Of a DNA stretch of 64,000 nt, positions 52,682-61,688 are shown piece after piece. Numbering within the stretch: position 1 is the first letter of the stretch; each line of letters begins with the position of its first letter. The notes beneath the pieces are model-generated. The model was given only the letters and a program-made list of their open reading frames with translations. It did no database searches and was not told the origin of the DNA. The stretch spans positions 79,315 to 143,314 of the forward strand of contig NZ_NQKY01000001.1 in the NCBI RefSeq assembly GCF_002252675.1, given 5' to 3'. The DNA comes from Synechococcus sp. BO 8801. Its GTDB lineage: Bacteria > Cyanobacteriota > Cyanobacteriia > PCC-6307 > Cyanobiaceae. The translations under genes and the position numbers were made by a program.

Positions 52682-53374
52682 ATGCACCCCCCTCTCCTGG
52701 TCGTCGAGGACGACGACACGATCCGCGAGACCATTCGCGACGTCCTCGTTCTGGAGGGGTTTTCGGTCACGGCCTGCGGAAACGGCCGGGAGGCCCTGCG
52801 CACCCTCCAGGAATGCCCTCCGGGGGAGGAATTCTCCCTGGTGGTGCTTGATCTGATGCTGCCCGGGCTGGGGGGCCTGGATCTCTGCCGCCAGCTGCGC
52901 TCCGCCGGCAACCAGACCCCCATTCTGGTGGTCAGCGCCCGCGACAGCGAGACCGACCGGGTGCTGGGGCTGGAGGTGGGGGCCGACGACTACCTCATCA
53001 AGCCCTTCGGCCTGCGGGAGCTGGTGGCCCGCTGCCGCGCCCTGATGCGCCGCAGCCGTTCGGTGGAGGTGGCCGCCAAGGTGCTCCAGCACGCCAACCT
53101 CAGCCTGTACCCCGAGGAATGCCGCGTCACCCGCGACGGCCTCGAGGTCAACCTCTCGCCCAAGGAATACCGGCTCCTGGAGCTGTTCATGCAGCACCCC
53201 CGCCGCGTCTGGAGCCGCGACAAGCTGCTGGAGCGGGTCTGGGGCTACGACTATTTCGGCGACAGCAAGACCGTCGACGTCCACATCCGCTGGCTGCGGG
53301 AGAAGCTGGAGGCCAACCCTTCGGCGCCCGAGCACCTGATCACCGTCCGGGGCTTCGGCTACCGCTTCGGCTGA
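52682..53374 (+). CDS. phoB: Response regulator PhoB (OmpR family)
   Basis: A 230-residue regulator starting at ATG 52682. The receiver domain has acidic pocket EDDD (9-12), phospho-acceptor Asp57 in LDLML and Lys107 in IKPFG. The C-terminal winged-helix domain ends in VDVHIRWLREKL...ITVRGFGYRFG. It activates phosphate-starvation genes by binding Pho boxes. A GATAAT element ends only 6 bases upstream of the ATG, so a leaderless transcript from an internal promoter is possible. phoR follows directly. Confidence 0.94.
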   Translation: MHPPLLVVEDDDTIRETIRDVLVLEGFSVTACGNGREALRTLQECPPGEEFSLVVLDLMLPGLGGLDLCRQLRSAGNQTPILVVSARDSETDRVLGLEVGADDYLIKPFGLRELVARCRALMRRSRSVEVAAKVLQHANLSLYPEECRVTRDGLEVNLSPKEYRLLELFMQHPRRVWSRDKLLERVWGYDYFGDSKTVDVHIRWLREKLEANPSAPEHLITVRGFGYRFG

Positions 53375-54475
53375 ATGGGGGTTCTGCTGGCGGGGCTGCT
53401 GGGGCTGGCCCTGGGTTGGCTGCTGGCGCGCCGCACCAGCCGGCCCGGCCGGGCCCGTTCCGGCCTGTGGCACCGCCAGCTGCTGCGCTGGATCGGGGAG
53501 GCCCCCGATGGCTGGCTGATCCTCGACAGCGGCGACCGCATCCAGCTCATCAACCAGCGGGCCGAACGGCTGCTGGAGGCCCCCGGAGCGGGACTGCGGC
53601 GCCAGGAACCCCTCGATCGGGTCTGCAGCTCGCCCGAGCTGCTGGAGGTGGTCCGCAACGCCCGCCGGCGGGAGCGTCCCCAGCGCCTCGACTGGGAGCT
53701 TGGCGAGCAGCAGCTGGCCGTGTTCGTCCTGCCCGGGGACGATGGCTGGGTGGCGCTGCTGCTCCAGAGTCGTCGTTCCCTCGAAGCCCAGCTGGAGCAG
53801 CAGGAGCGCTGGGTGAGCGATGTGGCCCACGAGCTCAAGACGCCCCTGACGGCCCTGCTGCTGGTGGGTGACAGCCTGGCCGCCCACGTCAACGACGCCA
53901 ATGTGGTGCTGGTGGAACGGCTGCAGCGGGAGCTGCTGCGGCTGCAGCGGCTCGTGGGCGACCTGATGGAGCTCTCCCGGCTGGAGAACACCCTGCCCGA
54001 GGGGGTGCGCCTGCGCAGCCGTGTCGATCTGCCCCAGCTGGTGCAGCAGGTCTGGCTCGGTCTGCGGCCCCTGGCCGAGCGGCGTTCCATCCGCCTGGAG
54101 CTCATTGCCGAGGGCGAACTGGCGGTGCTGGGGGATGGCTCCCGGCTGCACCGGGCCGTCCTCAACCTGCTGGACAATGCCCTGCGCTACAGCCCGGAGG
54201 AGGGCACCGTGTGGGTGGAGATCGAAGCGACGGCGGGCTGGTGCCTGCTGTCGGTGCGCGACGAAGGCCCCGGGCTCAGTGAGGACGACCTCGAGCACAT
54301 GTTCGAGCGCTTCTACCGCGGTGATCCGTCCCGGGTGCGCAGCGACCGGGGCGGCAGCGGGCTGGGTCTGGCGATCGTCCAGCAGATCGCCGTCACCCAT
54401 GGCGGCCGCATCCAGGCGTCCAACCATCCCGGGGGCGGGGCGTTGATGGAACTGCTGCTCCCTGCGGTGGCCTGA
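53375..54475 (+). CDS. phoR: Phosphate-sensing histidine kinase PhoR
   Basis: A 366-residue kinase. One N-terminal membrane helix (LLAGLLGLALGWLLA), a PAS-like domain (WLILDSGDRIQLINQRAERLLEA), the H-box with phospho-acceptor His152 in SDVAHELKTPLTAL, and ATP-binding N, F and G boxes (LLDNALRY, FERFYRGD, GSGLGLAIVQQI). The lack of a periplasmic sensor loop is normal for PhoR, which senses via the Pst system. The start immediately follows the phoB stop. Confidence 0.94.
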   Translation: MGVLLAGLLGLALGWLLARRTSRPGRARSGLWHRQLLRWIGEAPDGWLILDSGDRIQLINQRAERLLEAPGAGLRRQEPLDRVCSSPELLEVVRNARRRERPQRLDWELGEQQLAVFVLPGDDGWVALLLQSRRSLEAQLEQQERWVSDVAHELKTPLTALLLVGDSLAAHVNDANVVLVERLQRELLRLQRLVGDLMELSRLENTLPEGVRLRSRVDLPQLVQQVWLGLRPLAERRSIRLELIAEGELAVLGDGSRLHRAVLNLLDNALRYSPEEGTVWVEIEATAGWCLLSVRDEGPGLSEDDLEHMFERFYRGDPSRVRSDRGGSGLGLAIVQQIAVTHGGRIQASNHPGGGALMELLLPAVA

Positions 54476-54495
54476 GATGGGGTGGCCTGAGATGG
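54466..54495. repeat. Exact 15-bp tandem duplication at the phoR stop / aminotransferase start
   Basis: Two identical units GGTGGCCTGAGATGG at 54466-54480 and 54481-54495. The first contains the phoR stop and the first aminotransferase ATG (54477); the second creates a second in-frame ATG (54492). Same 15-bp period as the repeats at 10076 and 48211. Confidence 0.95.
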
Positions 54496-55697
54496 GAAGG
54501 ACAGCTCCCGGAGCCGCGGGCCGGATGGCGGCGGTGGCCGACCCGGTGATCGCCCAGGTGGGGGCCCTGATGCGCCAGCGCCCGGACGCCCTCTCCCTGG
54601 CGCAGGGCATGGTCAGCTGGGGGCCACCGGAGGCGGTGCGCCAGGCCGTCGGCCGGTCGCTGCTGGAGGCCGACCGGCGGCTCGACCGCTACGGGCCGGT
54701 GCAGGGCGAGGAGGCCCTGCTGGAGGCGGTCCGGCGGGAGCTCACCGAGGTGCGGGGGCTGGATCTGGAGGGCAGCGACCTGCTGGTGACCGCCGGCAGC
54801 AACATGGCCTTCCACGCCATCGCCCAGGTGCTCTGCGACCCGGGCGACGAGGTGCTGCTGCCGCTGCCCTTCTATTTCAACCACGCCATGGCGATCCGCC
54901 TGGCCGGTGGCGTGCCCGTGCCGGTGGCGGCGGGGCTGGTGCCCGACCCCGAGCGGCTGGCGGCGGCGATCACCCCCCGCACCCGCGCCATCGTGACGAT
55001 CTCCCCCAGCAATCCCAGCGGCCTGGTGGCGCCGCCGGAGGTGCTGGCGGCCATCAACACCCTGTGCCACCGCCACGGGCTGGTGCACGTGAGCGACGAG
55101 GCCTATGCCGATTTCATCCATGGGACGGTGCCCCACGGAAGCCCCGGTCGGCTGCCAGGCAGCGGCGGGCACACGGTGTCCCTGTTCTCCCTCTCAAAGG
55201 CCTACGGCATGGCCGGCTGGCGGGTGGGCTACGCGGCGGTTCCCCGCCAGCTGATGGGGGCCCTGGCCAAGGTGCAGGACACGGTGCTGATCTGTCCGCC
55301 CCAGGTGAGCCAGCAGGCGGCTCTGGCGGCCCTGGAGGCCGGTCCGGCCTGGTGCCGGCCCCACATCGCTGCCCTGGGCGAGCGGCGCCGGCAGCTGTTC
55401 GAGGCGGTGGCGGCGGCCCGTGCCGGCGGCCAGGCGCTGGAGCTGCTGGGCCCCCCCGACGGCGCCTTCTATGGCCTGCTGCGGTTCCCCTGCGCTCTGG
55501 GGGGTGAGCCGCTGATGCGCCATCTGGTGCTGGGGCACGGGGTGGCCGCCCTGCCGGGTGACAGCTTCGGCCTGCCGCCGGCCGGCGGCCAGGCCCTGCT
55601 GCGGCTCAGCTACGGCATGCTCGACGCCACCGCCCTGGCGGAGGCCCTGGGGCGCCTGTTCGAGGCGCTGGCGGTGCTGCAGGCCAGCGGCGACTGA
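54477..55697 (+). CDS. Class I/II PLP-dependent aminotransferase
   Basis: A 406-residue fold-type I aminotransferase. Visible: PLP phosphate-binding region TAGSNMAFHA, Asn179 in SPSNPSG, Asp207 in SDEAY, Schiff-base Lys241 in SLSKAYGMAGWRVGY and the carboxylate-binding Arg of LLRLSYG. It is closest in style to aspartate/aromatic or kynurenine-type aminotransferases; substrate unclear. ATG 54477 is one base after the phoR stop; ATG 54492 is possible owing to the tandem repeat. Confidence 0.88.
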   Translation: MGWPEMGRTAPGAAGRMAAVADPVIAQVGALMRQRPDALSLAQGMVSWGPPEAVRQAVGRSLLEADRRLDRYGPVQGEEALLEAVRRELTEVRGLDLEGSDLLVTAGSNMAFHAIAQVLCDPGDEVLLPLPFYFNHAMAIRLAGGVPVPVAAGLVPDPERLAAAITPRTRAIVTISPSNPSGLVAPPEVLAAINTLCHRHGLVHVSDEAYADFIHGTVPHGSPGRLPGSGGHTVSLFSLSKAYGMAGWRVGYAAVPRQLMGALAKVQDTVLICPPQVSQQAALAALEAGPAWCRPHIAALGERRRQLFEAVAAARAGGQALELLGPPDGAFYGLLRFPCALGGEPLMRHLVLGHGVAALPGDSFGLPPAGGQALLRLSYGMLDATALAEALGRLFEALAVLQASGD

Positions 55698-55710
55698 GCC
55701 CTGCCCCCGC

Positions 55711-56466
55711 TCAGGGCCTGGCGCTGGAGGTACGGCTGTCGCTGGCGGCACGGCTGTCCCCGGCGGCCGCCAGCATCCAGAGCGTGCTCCCGTCGGGCCA
55801 CAGCAGCAGCATCTTGCCGCCCGCCAGCACGGCGAGGGGATCGCTGAACGGCAGGCCGGCGCTGCGGACCCTGGCCAGCGGCAACCGCCGCAGTTCCATC
55901 CCGTCCGGAGCGGGGACCATCCCGGAGGGGACCTCGCGGGTGGGCGTCGCCTGCTCCCAGAGGGCCGCAACGGCAGTGGCCTCGGCCGCCTCGAGCGGCC
56001 GGGCCTGCAGGGCCAGGGCGAGCATCCGGGTTGCCAGCTCCGCGCCCGGCCCGGAGCCGGCGCGCTCCTGGGGGGCTCCCGGTGGCGCCGGGGTGGCCGC
56101 CGCCGCCCGCTCCCGGTTCCCTGCCGTGCCGCCATCGCCGCGCCGGGGGCCGGCGACCCCGCGGCGTGGTTGCGCCGGCAGATCCATCGGCGGAGGCGGC
56201 GGCAGGGCGCTCAGCGGCGGCAGGGGCAGGGCCGTCAGGGAAGGCTCGCGTGCCTGCTGGCGGCTGAACCGCAGCAGTTCGGGGGTGTCATCCGGCGGCG
56301 TGGCGGCCACGGCGGGGGCTGTCCTGGCGGGCGGACGCAGGGCCGCCACAACAAGAAGCCCGTTCAGGGCCAGAGCCCCGAGCAGGGGCAGCCGCAGATG
56401 GCGCCAGCGGGGGAGGGGGAGGGTCTGCAGGCGGAAGACCCACGGACGGGGGAGGCTGGCTTTCAT
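55711..56466 (-). CDS. TonB-like Pro-rich membrane protein
   Basis: A 251-residue protein starting at ATG 56466. Cytoplasmic N-terminus, one membrane helix (LPLLGALALNGLLVVAAL), then a Pro/Ala/Arg-rich periplasmic stretch (residues about 50-140). The C-terminal domain does not show the YP motif of TonB but ends in a compact segment with GGKMLLLWPDGSTLWML. Being the last gene of an ExbB-ExbD-ExbD operon, it is the natural candidate for the energy-transducing TonB/TolA-like partner. This is inferred from topology and context. Confidence 0.55.
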   Translation of the reverse strand: MKASLPRPWVFRLQTLPLPRWRHLRLPLLGALALNGLLVVAALRPPARTAPAVAATPPDDTPELLRFSRQQAREPSLTALPLPPLSALPPPPPMDLPAQPRRGVAGPRRGDGGTAGNRERAAAATPAPPGAPQERAGSGPGAELATRMLALALQARPLEAAEATAVAALWEQATPTREVPSGMVPAPDGMELRRLPLARVRSAGLPFSDPLAVLAGGKMLLLWPDGSTLWMLAAAGDSRAASDSRTSSARP

Positions 56467-56828
56467 GGCAGCTGGAGCTCCAGGGGCAGGTCGGTGCGGC
56501 CCAGGCGCTCCATCAGCTGCTGCACCGCTCCCCAGGGCACATCCGGATCGGGGATCAGACGCAGGGTCGGCTGGCCAGGGCCGTCCTTGAGACCCTTCAG
56601 CACCGCGGCCAGCTGAGCGGACGGGACCGACTGGTTCCAGAGCCGCAGCCGGCCGTCGGCGCCCAGGTGCAGGCTGACGATCCCCTGGCTCGCCGGACGC
56701 TGGGCCAGCCGCTGGGGAACCAGGATCAGGGCCAGGGTCAGCAGCGCCAGTGCGGTGGCCATCGCCCCGAGCGCCGCAGCGTCCAGGGCGGCCCCCCAGG
56801 CAGGTGTCTGGCCGGTGTCGGCGTTCAT
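56463..56828 (-). CDS. exbD: ExbD/TolR-like protein (second of two)
   Basis: A 121-residue protein: short cytoplasmic N-terminus, one helix (ALGAMATALALLTLALILVP) and a small periplasmic domain, the ExbD/TolR layout. The critical membrane Asp near the helix start may be represented by Asp16 (LDAAALGA). It overlaps both neighbours by 4 bases, so the operon is translationally coupled. The sequence is divergent from textbook ExbD; the call relies on size, topology and partners. Confidence 0.6.
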   Translation of the reverse strand: MNADTGQTPAWGAALDAAALGAMATALALLTLALILVPQRLAQRPASQGIVSLHLGADGRLRLWNQSVPSAQLAAVLKGLKDGPGQPTLRLIPDPDVPWGAVQQLMERLGRTDLPLELQLP

Positions 56829-57178
56829 GGCCCCGCCTCCGGCAGGGCCAGCCCCACCGGCTGGGGGCTGATCGAACGCAGGTGGGCCAGGGAGCGGGCC
56901 ACCTCGCCCAGGGGCAGGCGGGCCGCCGGCAGGAAGTGGATCTCGCTGCCGGCCGGCTGGGAGGCCAGCAGGCCCGGCAGTCGGCCGTGGGAGACGGGTT
57001 CACCGTTCACGAACCAGCGATCGCCGGGCGCCCGCACGATCCAGAGGGCCCCCGTTAGGGAGTCGCCCCCCGGGGGCCGCAGCCGCGGCTGTCGCTGCCG
57101 GGCCAGGTCGGCCAGCGCCGCCACCGACCCGCACAGCAGCAGGGTCAACCCCACCAGGGCGGCAAGGGCGTGGTTCAT
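56825..57178 (-). CDS. exbD: ExbD/TolR-like protein (first of two)
   Basis: A 117-residue protein starting at ATG 57178, which overlaps the ExbB stop. One N-terminal helix (ALAALVGLTLLLCGSVAALA) followed by a periplasmic domain with RAPGDRWFVNGEPVSHGRLPGLL, consistent with the ExbD fold (WxVNG... strand). The conserved membrane Asp is not obvious in the helix; Asp at residue 24 lies just after it. A longer frame to 57241 is open but lies in exbB. Confidence 0.6.
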   Translation of the reverse strand: MNHALAALVGLTLLLCGSVAALADLARQRQPRLRPPGGDSLTGALWIVRAPGDRWFVNGEPVSHGRLPGLLASQPAGSEIHFLPAARLPLGEVARSLAHLRSISPQPVGLALPEAGP

Positions 57179-57672
57179 GCCAGCGGTGCCCAGGGACGGC
57201 CGAGGCGCTGCAGTCGCAGGCACTGGCTGCGGCGCAGCCACTGGTTGGCGAACAGGCCGGTGCTGGCGATCAGGCTCAGGATCAGGCCCAGGGCCGTGCT
57301 GAGCAGCACCCGGCCGAAGCCAGCCAGGTTGGCCCCTGCCGGCAGCAGCAGCTGGGGGCCGAGGCTGGCGAGCACCTGCATCAGTCCGAGCACGGTGCCC
57401 ACCAGCCCCAGCAGCGGCGCCAGCACGACGGCCGCCTGCAGCAGCGGTTCGCCGAAACGCATCTCCAGCTCCCAGTCCTCCAGCAGGCGCCCGGCGGCCG
57501 GTCCGCCCTGGTCAGCGAGCACCCGTTCCCACTGCTGGCGCCTCGAGGAGCGGCTGCGCCACCAGTTCCACCAGTAGCGGCCCCGGTCGATCACCACGGT
57601 CACCACGGCGATGGAGAGCAGCAGCAGCAACAGGGCGATGGGTCCATGGATCCCGGGGACCGGTGTCTTCAC
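57175..57672 (-). CDS. exbB: ExbB/TolQ/MotA-family proton channel protein
   Basis: A 165-residue protein starting at GTG 57672. It has an N-terminal helix (IALLLLLLSIAVVTVVID), a cytoplasmic loop, then two helices with the family motif APLLGLVGTVLGLMQ and the second helix FGRVLLSTALGLILSLIAS. These helices form the proton path that drives ExbD and a TonB-like protein. First gene of a four-gene minus-strand operon; divergent from cysK. Confidence 0.88.
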   Translation of the reverse strand: MKTPVPGIHGPIALLLLLLSIAVVTVVIDRGRYWWNWWRSRSSRRQQWERVLADQGGPAAGRLLEDWELEMRFGEPLLQAAVVLAPLLGLVGTVLGLMQVLASLGPQLLLPAGANLAGFGRVLLSTALGLILSLIASTGLFANQWLRRSQCLRLQRLGRPWAPLA

Positions 57673-57743
57673 CCCTGGCGACGCTGCGTCCGACGGGGGC
57701 GATCGTATGGGCCGACGTCGCCCGGACGACGTGCCCCAGCTGC

Positions 57744-57774
57744 TTGACAGTCCCCTGGGATCGCGCGCTGACTA
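57744..57774 (+). promoter_or_regulatory. Possible cysK promoter
   Basis: A consensus TTGACA (57744-57749) is followed 19 bases later by a weak -10 (TGACTA, 57769-57774), about 35 bases before the cysK ATG. The -35 is good and the -10 poor, so this is tentative. Confidence 0.35.
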
Positions 57775-57807
57775 AGGTGCCCATGGACCGGATCCAGAGG
57801 GAGCACC

Positions 57808-58788
57808 ATGAGCCCCATCCATGCCGATAACAGCCTCAGCATCGGGCAGACCCCGCTGGTGGAGCTGCATCGCGTCACGGAGGGATGCGGCGCCCGGGTG
57901 CTCGCCAAGATCGAGGGCCGCAATCCGGCCTATTCGGTGAAGTGCCGCATCGGCGCGGCAATGATCTGGCAGGCCGAGAAGGATGGACTGCTGGGGCCCG
58001 GCAAGGAACTGATCGAGCCCACAAGCGGCAACACCGGCATCGCCCTGGCGTTCGTGGCCGCCTCCCGGGGCATCCCCCTCACCCTCACCATGCCGGAGAC
58101 GATGAGCCTGGAGCGGCGCAAGCTGCTCACGGCCTACGGCGCCCACCTGCTGCTCACCGAGGGGAGGCTGGGCATGGGGGGTGCCATCGCGGCCGCCCGG
58201 GAGCTGGCGGAGTCCGAACCGGACCGCTGGGTGATGCTGCAGCAGTTCGTGAACCCGGCCAACCCCCGCATCCACCACGACACCACCGGCCCCGAGATCT
58301 GGACCGACACCGGCGGGGTGGTTGATGCCCTGGTCTGCGGCGTCGGCACCGGCGGCACCATCACCGGCGTCAGCCGCTACATCAAGACCACCCTCGGCAA
58401 GCCGCTGGTGTCGGTGGCGGTGGAGCCGTTCAACAGCCCCGTCATCCGCCAGACCATCGCCGGCGAGGATCTCCGGCCCGGTCCCCACAAGATCCAGGGC
58501 ATCGGCGCCGGGTTCGTCCCCGCCAACCTCGACCTCAGCCTGGTCGACCGGGTCGAGGCCGTCAGCGACGAGGAGGCGGTGAACATGGCCCGGCGCCTGA
58601 TGAAGGAGGAAGGGATCCTGGCCGGCATCTCCTGCGGCGCCGCCACGGTGGCCGCCCTGCGGCTCGCCAGGGAGAAGGCCTTTGAGGGCCGCACGATCGT
58701 GGTGGTGCTGCCCGACTCCGGCGAGCGTTACCTCAGTTCGGTGCTGTTCGAAGGCGTGTTCAACGAACGGGGTCTGGCGGCCGTCTGA
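57808..58788 (+). CDS. cysK: Cysteine synthase (O-acetylserine sulfhydrylase)
   Basis: PLP enzyme that makes cysteine from O-acetylserine and sulfide, the last step of sulfate assimilation. 326 residues. PLP Lys45 lies in [11 protein letters not shown], the substrate loop in PTSGNTG, and the phosphate-binding GTGGTITG is clear. The GISCGA segment near the end is usual for CysK. Fits the sulfate uptake genes at 29-36 kb, although 22 kb away. Divergent from the exbB operon. Confidence 0.95.
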   Translation: MSPIHADNSLSIGQTPLVELHRVTEGCGARVLAKIEGRNPAYSVKCRIGAAMIWQAEKDGLLGPGKELIEPTSGNTGIALAFVAASRGIPLTLTMPETMSLERRKLLTAYGAHLLLTEGRLGMGGAIAAARELAESEPDRWVMLQQFVNPANPRIHHDTTGPEIWTDTGGVVDALVCGVGTGGTITGVSRYIKTTLGKPLVSVAVEPFNSPVIRQTIAGEDLRPGPHKIQGIGAGFVPANLDLSLVDRVEAVSDEEAVNMARRLMKEEGILAGISCGAATVAALRLAREKAFEGRTIVVVLPDSGERYLSSVLFEGVFNERGLAAV

Positions 58789-58825
58789 CCCCACCGACCG
58801 CACGAGCGCCGCGAGGCCACCGCCG

Positions 58826-59260
58826 ATGAGTTACCTGCGTCAGATCATGCAGCGGCTCCATGACCGCTCCACCGCTCCGGCTCCGGTTGACCGCTCCGGC
58901 GATCCTGCCGTGCTGGAGGAGCATCTGACGCTGTATGCCGCCCGGCTCCAGGGCTGCAGCGACGCCATGCTCCACTACGAGGCCGCCTGGCTGGAGCAGC
59001 ACATCGACACCCTCGAACTCTGCGCCCGGCAACCGACGATGCTCGCCAGCGCCGGGGGGCCGGAGCGGGTCGAGCGGCTGCTGCAGGAGAGCCTGCGGTT
59101 CCGCCAGCTGCTGGAGAGCGCCCGGGCGGCCAGGGGGCTGACGGGGGAAGGGGTGCGGGCCGCCGTGGTGGCCAGCGAACATGCCTGGGAGCTGTCCGAC
59201 CCGGGACTCCGCCGGGCCTGGGGGTTCCCCGCCGACCTTCAGGGCGGCGCCGGGTCCTGA
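58826..59260 (+). CDS. Helical protein of unknown function
   Basis: A 144-residue protein starting at ATG 58826, 37 bases after cysK. It is predicted to be almost entirely helical, rich in Leu, Arg and Glu (LQGCSDAMLHYEAAWLEQHIDTLEL; VERLLQESLRFRQLLESARAARGL). No family or motif recognised. It may be cotranscribed with cysK and followed by ferredoxin. Confidence 0.55.
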   Translation: MSYLRQIMQRLHDRSTAPAPVDRSGDPAVLEEHLTLYAARLQGCSDAMLHYEAAWLEQHIDTLELCARQPTMLASAGGPERVERLLQESLRFRQLLESARAARGLTGEGVRAAVVASEHAWELSDPGLRRAWGFPADLQGGAGS

Positions 59261-59355
59261 AGGCCCCGTGTGCCCGCCCGCGCACGCTGTTCGCTGCGAT
59301 ACACACTGCCGGGGCAGGTTCCCCAAGGATTTGCTGATCGTCCTCCTGCGTCACC

Positions 59356-59637
59356 ATGGCGAGCTTCACGATCAGCCTGGAAGGAGGCAAGTCCTTCAGC
59401 TGTCCCGACGACACCTACATCCTCGACGCGGCCGAGGAGCAGGGCATTGATCTGCCCTATTCCTGCCGCGCCGGAGCCTGCAGCACCTGCGCCGGCAAGA
59501 TCCTCTCCGGCAGTGTCGACCAGTCCGACCAGAGCTTCCTCGACGATGACCAGATCGGCGAAGGCTTCGCCCTGCTCTGCGTCAGCTACCCCCTCTCCGA
59601 CTGCACCATCAAGCCGGGCGTCGAAGACGATCTCTGA
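59356..59637 (+). CDS. petF: Plant-type [2Fe-2S] ferredoxin
   Basis: A 93-residue soluble electron carrier. The cluster ligands Cys37, Cys42, Cys45 and Cys75 follow the C-x4-C-x2-C-x29-C pattern of photosynthetic ferredoxins. The length, the acidic surface ([11 protein letters not shown]) and [26 protein letters not shown] are typical of PetF. Several ferredoxin paralogues are normal in cyanobacteria, so it need not be the main photosynthetic one. Convergent with gor. Confidence 0.93.
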   Translation: MASFTISLEGGKSFSCPDDTYILDAAEEQGIDLPYSCRAGACSTCAGKILSGSVDQSDQSFLDDDQIGEGFALLCVSYPLSDCTIKPGVEDDL

Positions 59638-59652
59638 TCCGCGTGTGTTCGA

Positions 59653-61011
59653 TCAGCCGGGCATGGTGACGAACTCCTCGGCCACCGAGGGGTGCAGGGC
59701 CATGGTGCGGTCGAAGTCGGCCTTGGTGGCCCCCATGCCGATGGCGATCGCCGCCATCTGAATGATCTCGGCGCTGTGCTCGCCCACCATGTGGCAGCCC
59801 ACCACCTTGTTGGTGGCCGCCTCCAGGATCAGCTTGAGCAGCACCCGGGGGCCCCGGGCCGGCAGGGCCTGGGCCATGGGCCGGAAGCGGGCCCGGTGCA
59901 CCCGGATGCCTTCGCTGCCGAAGCGTTCGATCGCCGCCTCCTCGCTCAGCCCCACCCCGGCCAGTTCCGGCTGGCTGAACACGGCACTGGCCACCAGGTC
60001 GTGATTCACCTGGCGGGGCTTGTTGCCGTAGACGGTGTCGGCAAAGGCCCGGCCTTCGTCCACCGCCACCGGGGTGAGGTTGATGCGGTCGGTCACGTCG
60101 CCCACCGCATGGATGTGGGGCACGTTGGTGGTCTGGTCGGCATCCACCGGGATGCGGTGGCCTTCCACCGCCACCCCGGCGCACTCCAGCTGCAGCCCCT
60201 CGAGGAAGGGCCTCCGGCCCGTGGCCAGCAGCACGCCGCCGCAGGGCAGCACCTCACCGCTCTGGGTGACCAGCTCCAGGGCCCCGGGCACGCCGGTGAT
60301 GGCGGCGGGGCTGTGGGCGAAGCGGATCTCGATGCCTTCAGCCTCCATGGCCTCCTGCACCGCATGGGAGGCCTCCCGGTCGAAGCCCCGCAGCAGGTGG
60401 TCGCCCCGCACCAGCAGGGTCACCGCCACACCCAGGCCATGGAGGATGCAGGCGAATTCGCAGGCGATGAAGCCCGCCCCCACCACCACCACCCGGTCCG
60501 GGAAGCGCTCCTGCAGGAACATGTCGTCGCTCACCCAGCCCAGTTCGGCCCCGGGGAAGCTGGGACGGTGCGGCCGGCCACCGGCGGCGATCAGGATCCG
60601 TTCCCCCTTGAGCCGACGGGTGGTCTCGGCGCCCTGGACCACGTCGATGTGGTGGGGATCGGCGAAGCGGCCCCAGCCCCGCACCAGCTCGACGCCCGCC
60701 TTCTCCAGCAGGGTGATGTGCAGCTGGTTGAGCCGGTCCACCTCGCGGCGCACATTGGCGAGCAGCACGGAGGCGTCGGGCCGGAAGCCATCCAGCTGCC
60801 AGCCGTAGCTGCTCGCATCGGCCAGCAGGTGGCGGTAGGCCGAGCCGTAGACCAGCAGTTTCTTGGGCACGCAGCCGCGGATCACGCAGGTGCCCCCCAC
60901 CCGATCGCCCTCCACGATCGCCACCGAGGCCCCGTAGGAGGCCGCCCGTTTGGCGGCCGCCAGGCCACCTGAGCCCGCCCCGAGGACGATCAGATCGAAG
61001 CAGTCGGTCAT
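59653..61011 (-). CDS. gor: Glutathione reductase
   Basis: A 452-residue FAD-disulfide reductase that regenerates glutathione with NAD(P)H. FAD site VLGAGSGGLAAAKRAA near residue 10; the redox-active pair Cys42/Cys47 in GGTCVIRGCVPKK; NADP-binding VVVGAGFIACEFA; and the C-terminal MALHPSVAEEF containing the catalytic His-Glu pair. The VIRGCVPKK form is typical of glutathione reductase as opposed to lipoamide dehydrogenase. The 5' end overlaps the pentapeptide gene by 4 bases. Confidence 0.93.
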   Translation of the reverse strand: MTDCFDLIVLGAGSGGLAAAKRAASYGASVAIVEGDRVGGTCVIRGCVPKKLLVYGSAYRHLLADASSYGWQLDGFRPDASVLLANVRREVDRLNQLHITLLEKAGVELVRGWGRFADPHHIDVVQGAETTRRLKGERILIAAGGRPHRPSFPGAELGWVSDDMFLQERFPDRVVVVGAGFIACEFACILHGLGVAVTLLVRGDHLLRGFDREASHAVQEAMEAEGIEIRFAHSPAAITGVPGALELVTQSGEVLPCGGVLLATGRRPFLEGLQLECAGVAVEGHRIPVDADQTTNVPHIHAVGDVTDRINLTPVAVDEGRAFADTVYGNKPRQVNHDLVASAVFSQPELAGVGLSEEAAIERFGSEGIRVHRARFRPMAQALPARGPRVLLKLILEAATNKVVGCHMVGEHSAEIIQMAAIAIGMGATKADFDRTMALHPSVAEEFVTMPG

Positions 61012-61688
61012 GGCAGCAGGGCGTCGTGGAGCACGGTGCCTTCCAGCATGGCGTCCCGGAGATCGGTGTCCCGCAGGTCGCAGCCGCTCAGATCGGCATC
61101 ACGCAGGTCGGCGCCTCCCATGTTGGTGCCGTAGAGGCAGGCACCGCGCAGATCACTCCCCTGCAGCTGGGCACCCTGCATCTGGGCGAAGCTGAGGTCG
61201 GCCCCCTGGAAATCGGCCCCGCCCAGGTCGGTGGGCTGGTCGAGCCCGCCGCGGAAGTCGGCCTCCACCAGCCGGGTGGACCGCCAGCGGCTGTGGGCCC
61301 CGAGCACCCCCCGCAGACAGCAGCGGTGCATCAGGGCGCCGCCGAAATCGGCCCCCTGCAGCCGGGCCGCCGACAGGTCGGCGTCGTGCCAGAAGGAGCC
61401 GCTGGCCTTGAGACCGGAGAGGTCGGCCCCCCAGAGCAGGGCCTGCTGGAAGCAGGCGGCCTCCACGTTCGCTCCCGCCAGCCGGGCATGGCCGAACCGA
61501 CCTTCCTTGAAGCAGCCGCCGTGCAGGTCGCAGTCGCCCAGATCCAGGGCCACGCCATCGAGATCCCCCAGCCGCAGACCGGCGAAGTGGCGGCGGCCTG
61601 CGGCCAGGGCGTCTTTGAGGGCCTCCAGGTCGGCGGGGAGGTCGCCCGGAAGATCGGCGGGACGGTCAGAGGATGGCCGCAAGGGCAT
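61008..61688 (-). CDS. Pentapeptide-repeat protein
   Basis: A 226-residue protein made mostly of A(D/N)LxX pentapeptides, which form a right-handed quadrilateral helix. Clear runs are GADFQGADLSFAQMQGAQLQGSDLRGACLYG and GGADLRDADLSGCDLRDTDLRDAMLEG. No signal peptide or membrane helix. Function is unknown; some family members mimic DNA. It starts inside the 3' end of the ArsR gene (23-base overlap) and overlaps gor, so the three may form an operon. Confidence 0.88.
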   Translation of the reverse strand: MPLRPSSDRPADLPGDLPADLEALKDALAAGRRHFAGLRLGDLDGVALDLGDCDLHGGCFKEGRFGHARLAGANVEAACFQQALLWGADLSGLKASGSFWHDADLSAARLQGADFGGALMHRCCLRGVLGAHSRWRSTRLVEADFRGGLDQPTDLGGADFQGADLSFAQMQGAQLQGSDLRGACLYGTNMGGADLRDADLSGCDLRDTDLRDAMLEGTVLHDALLP

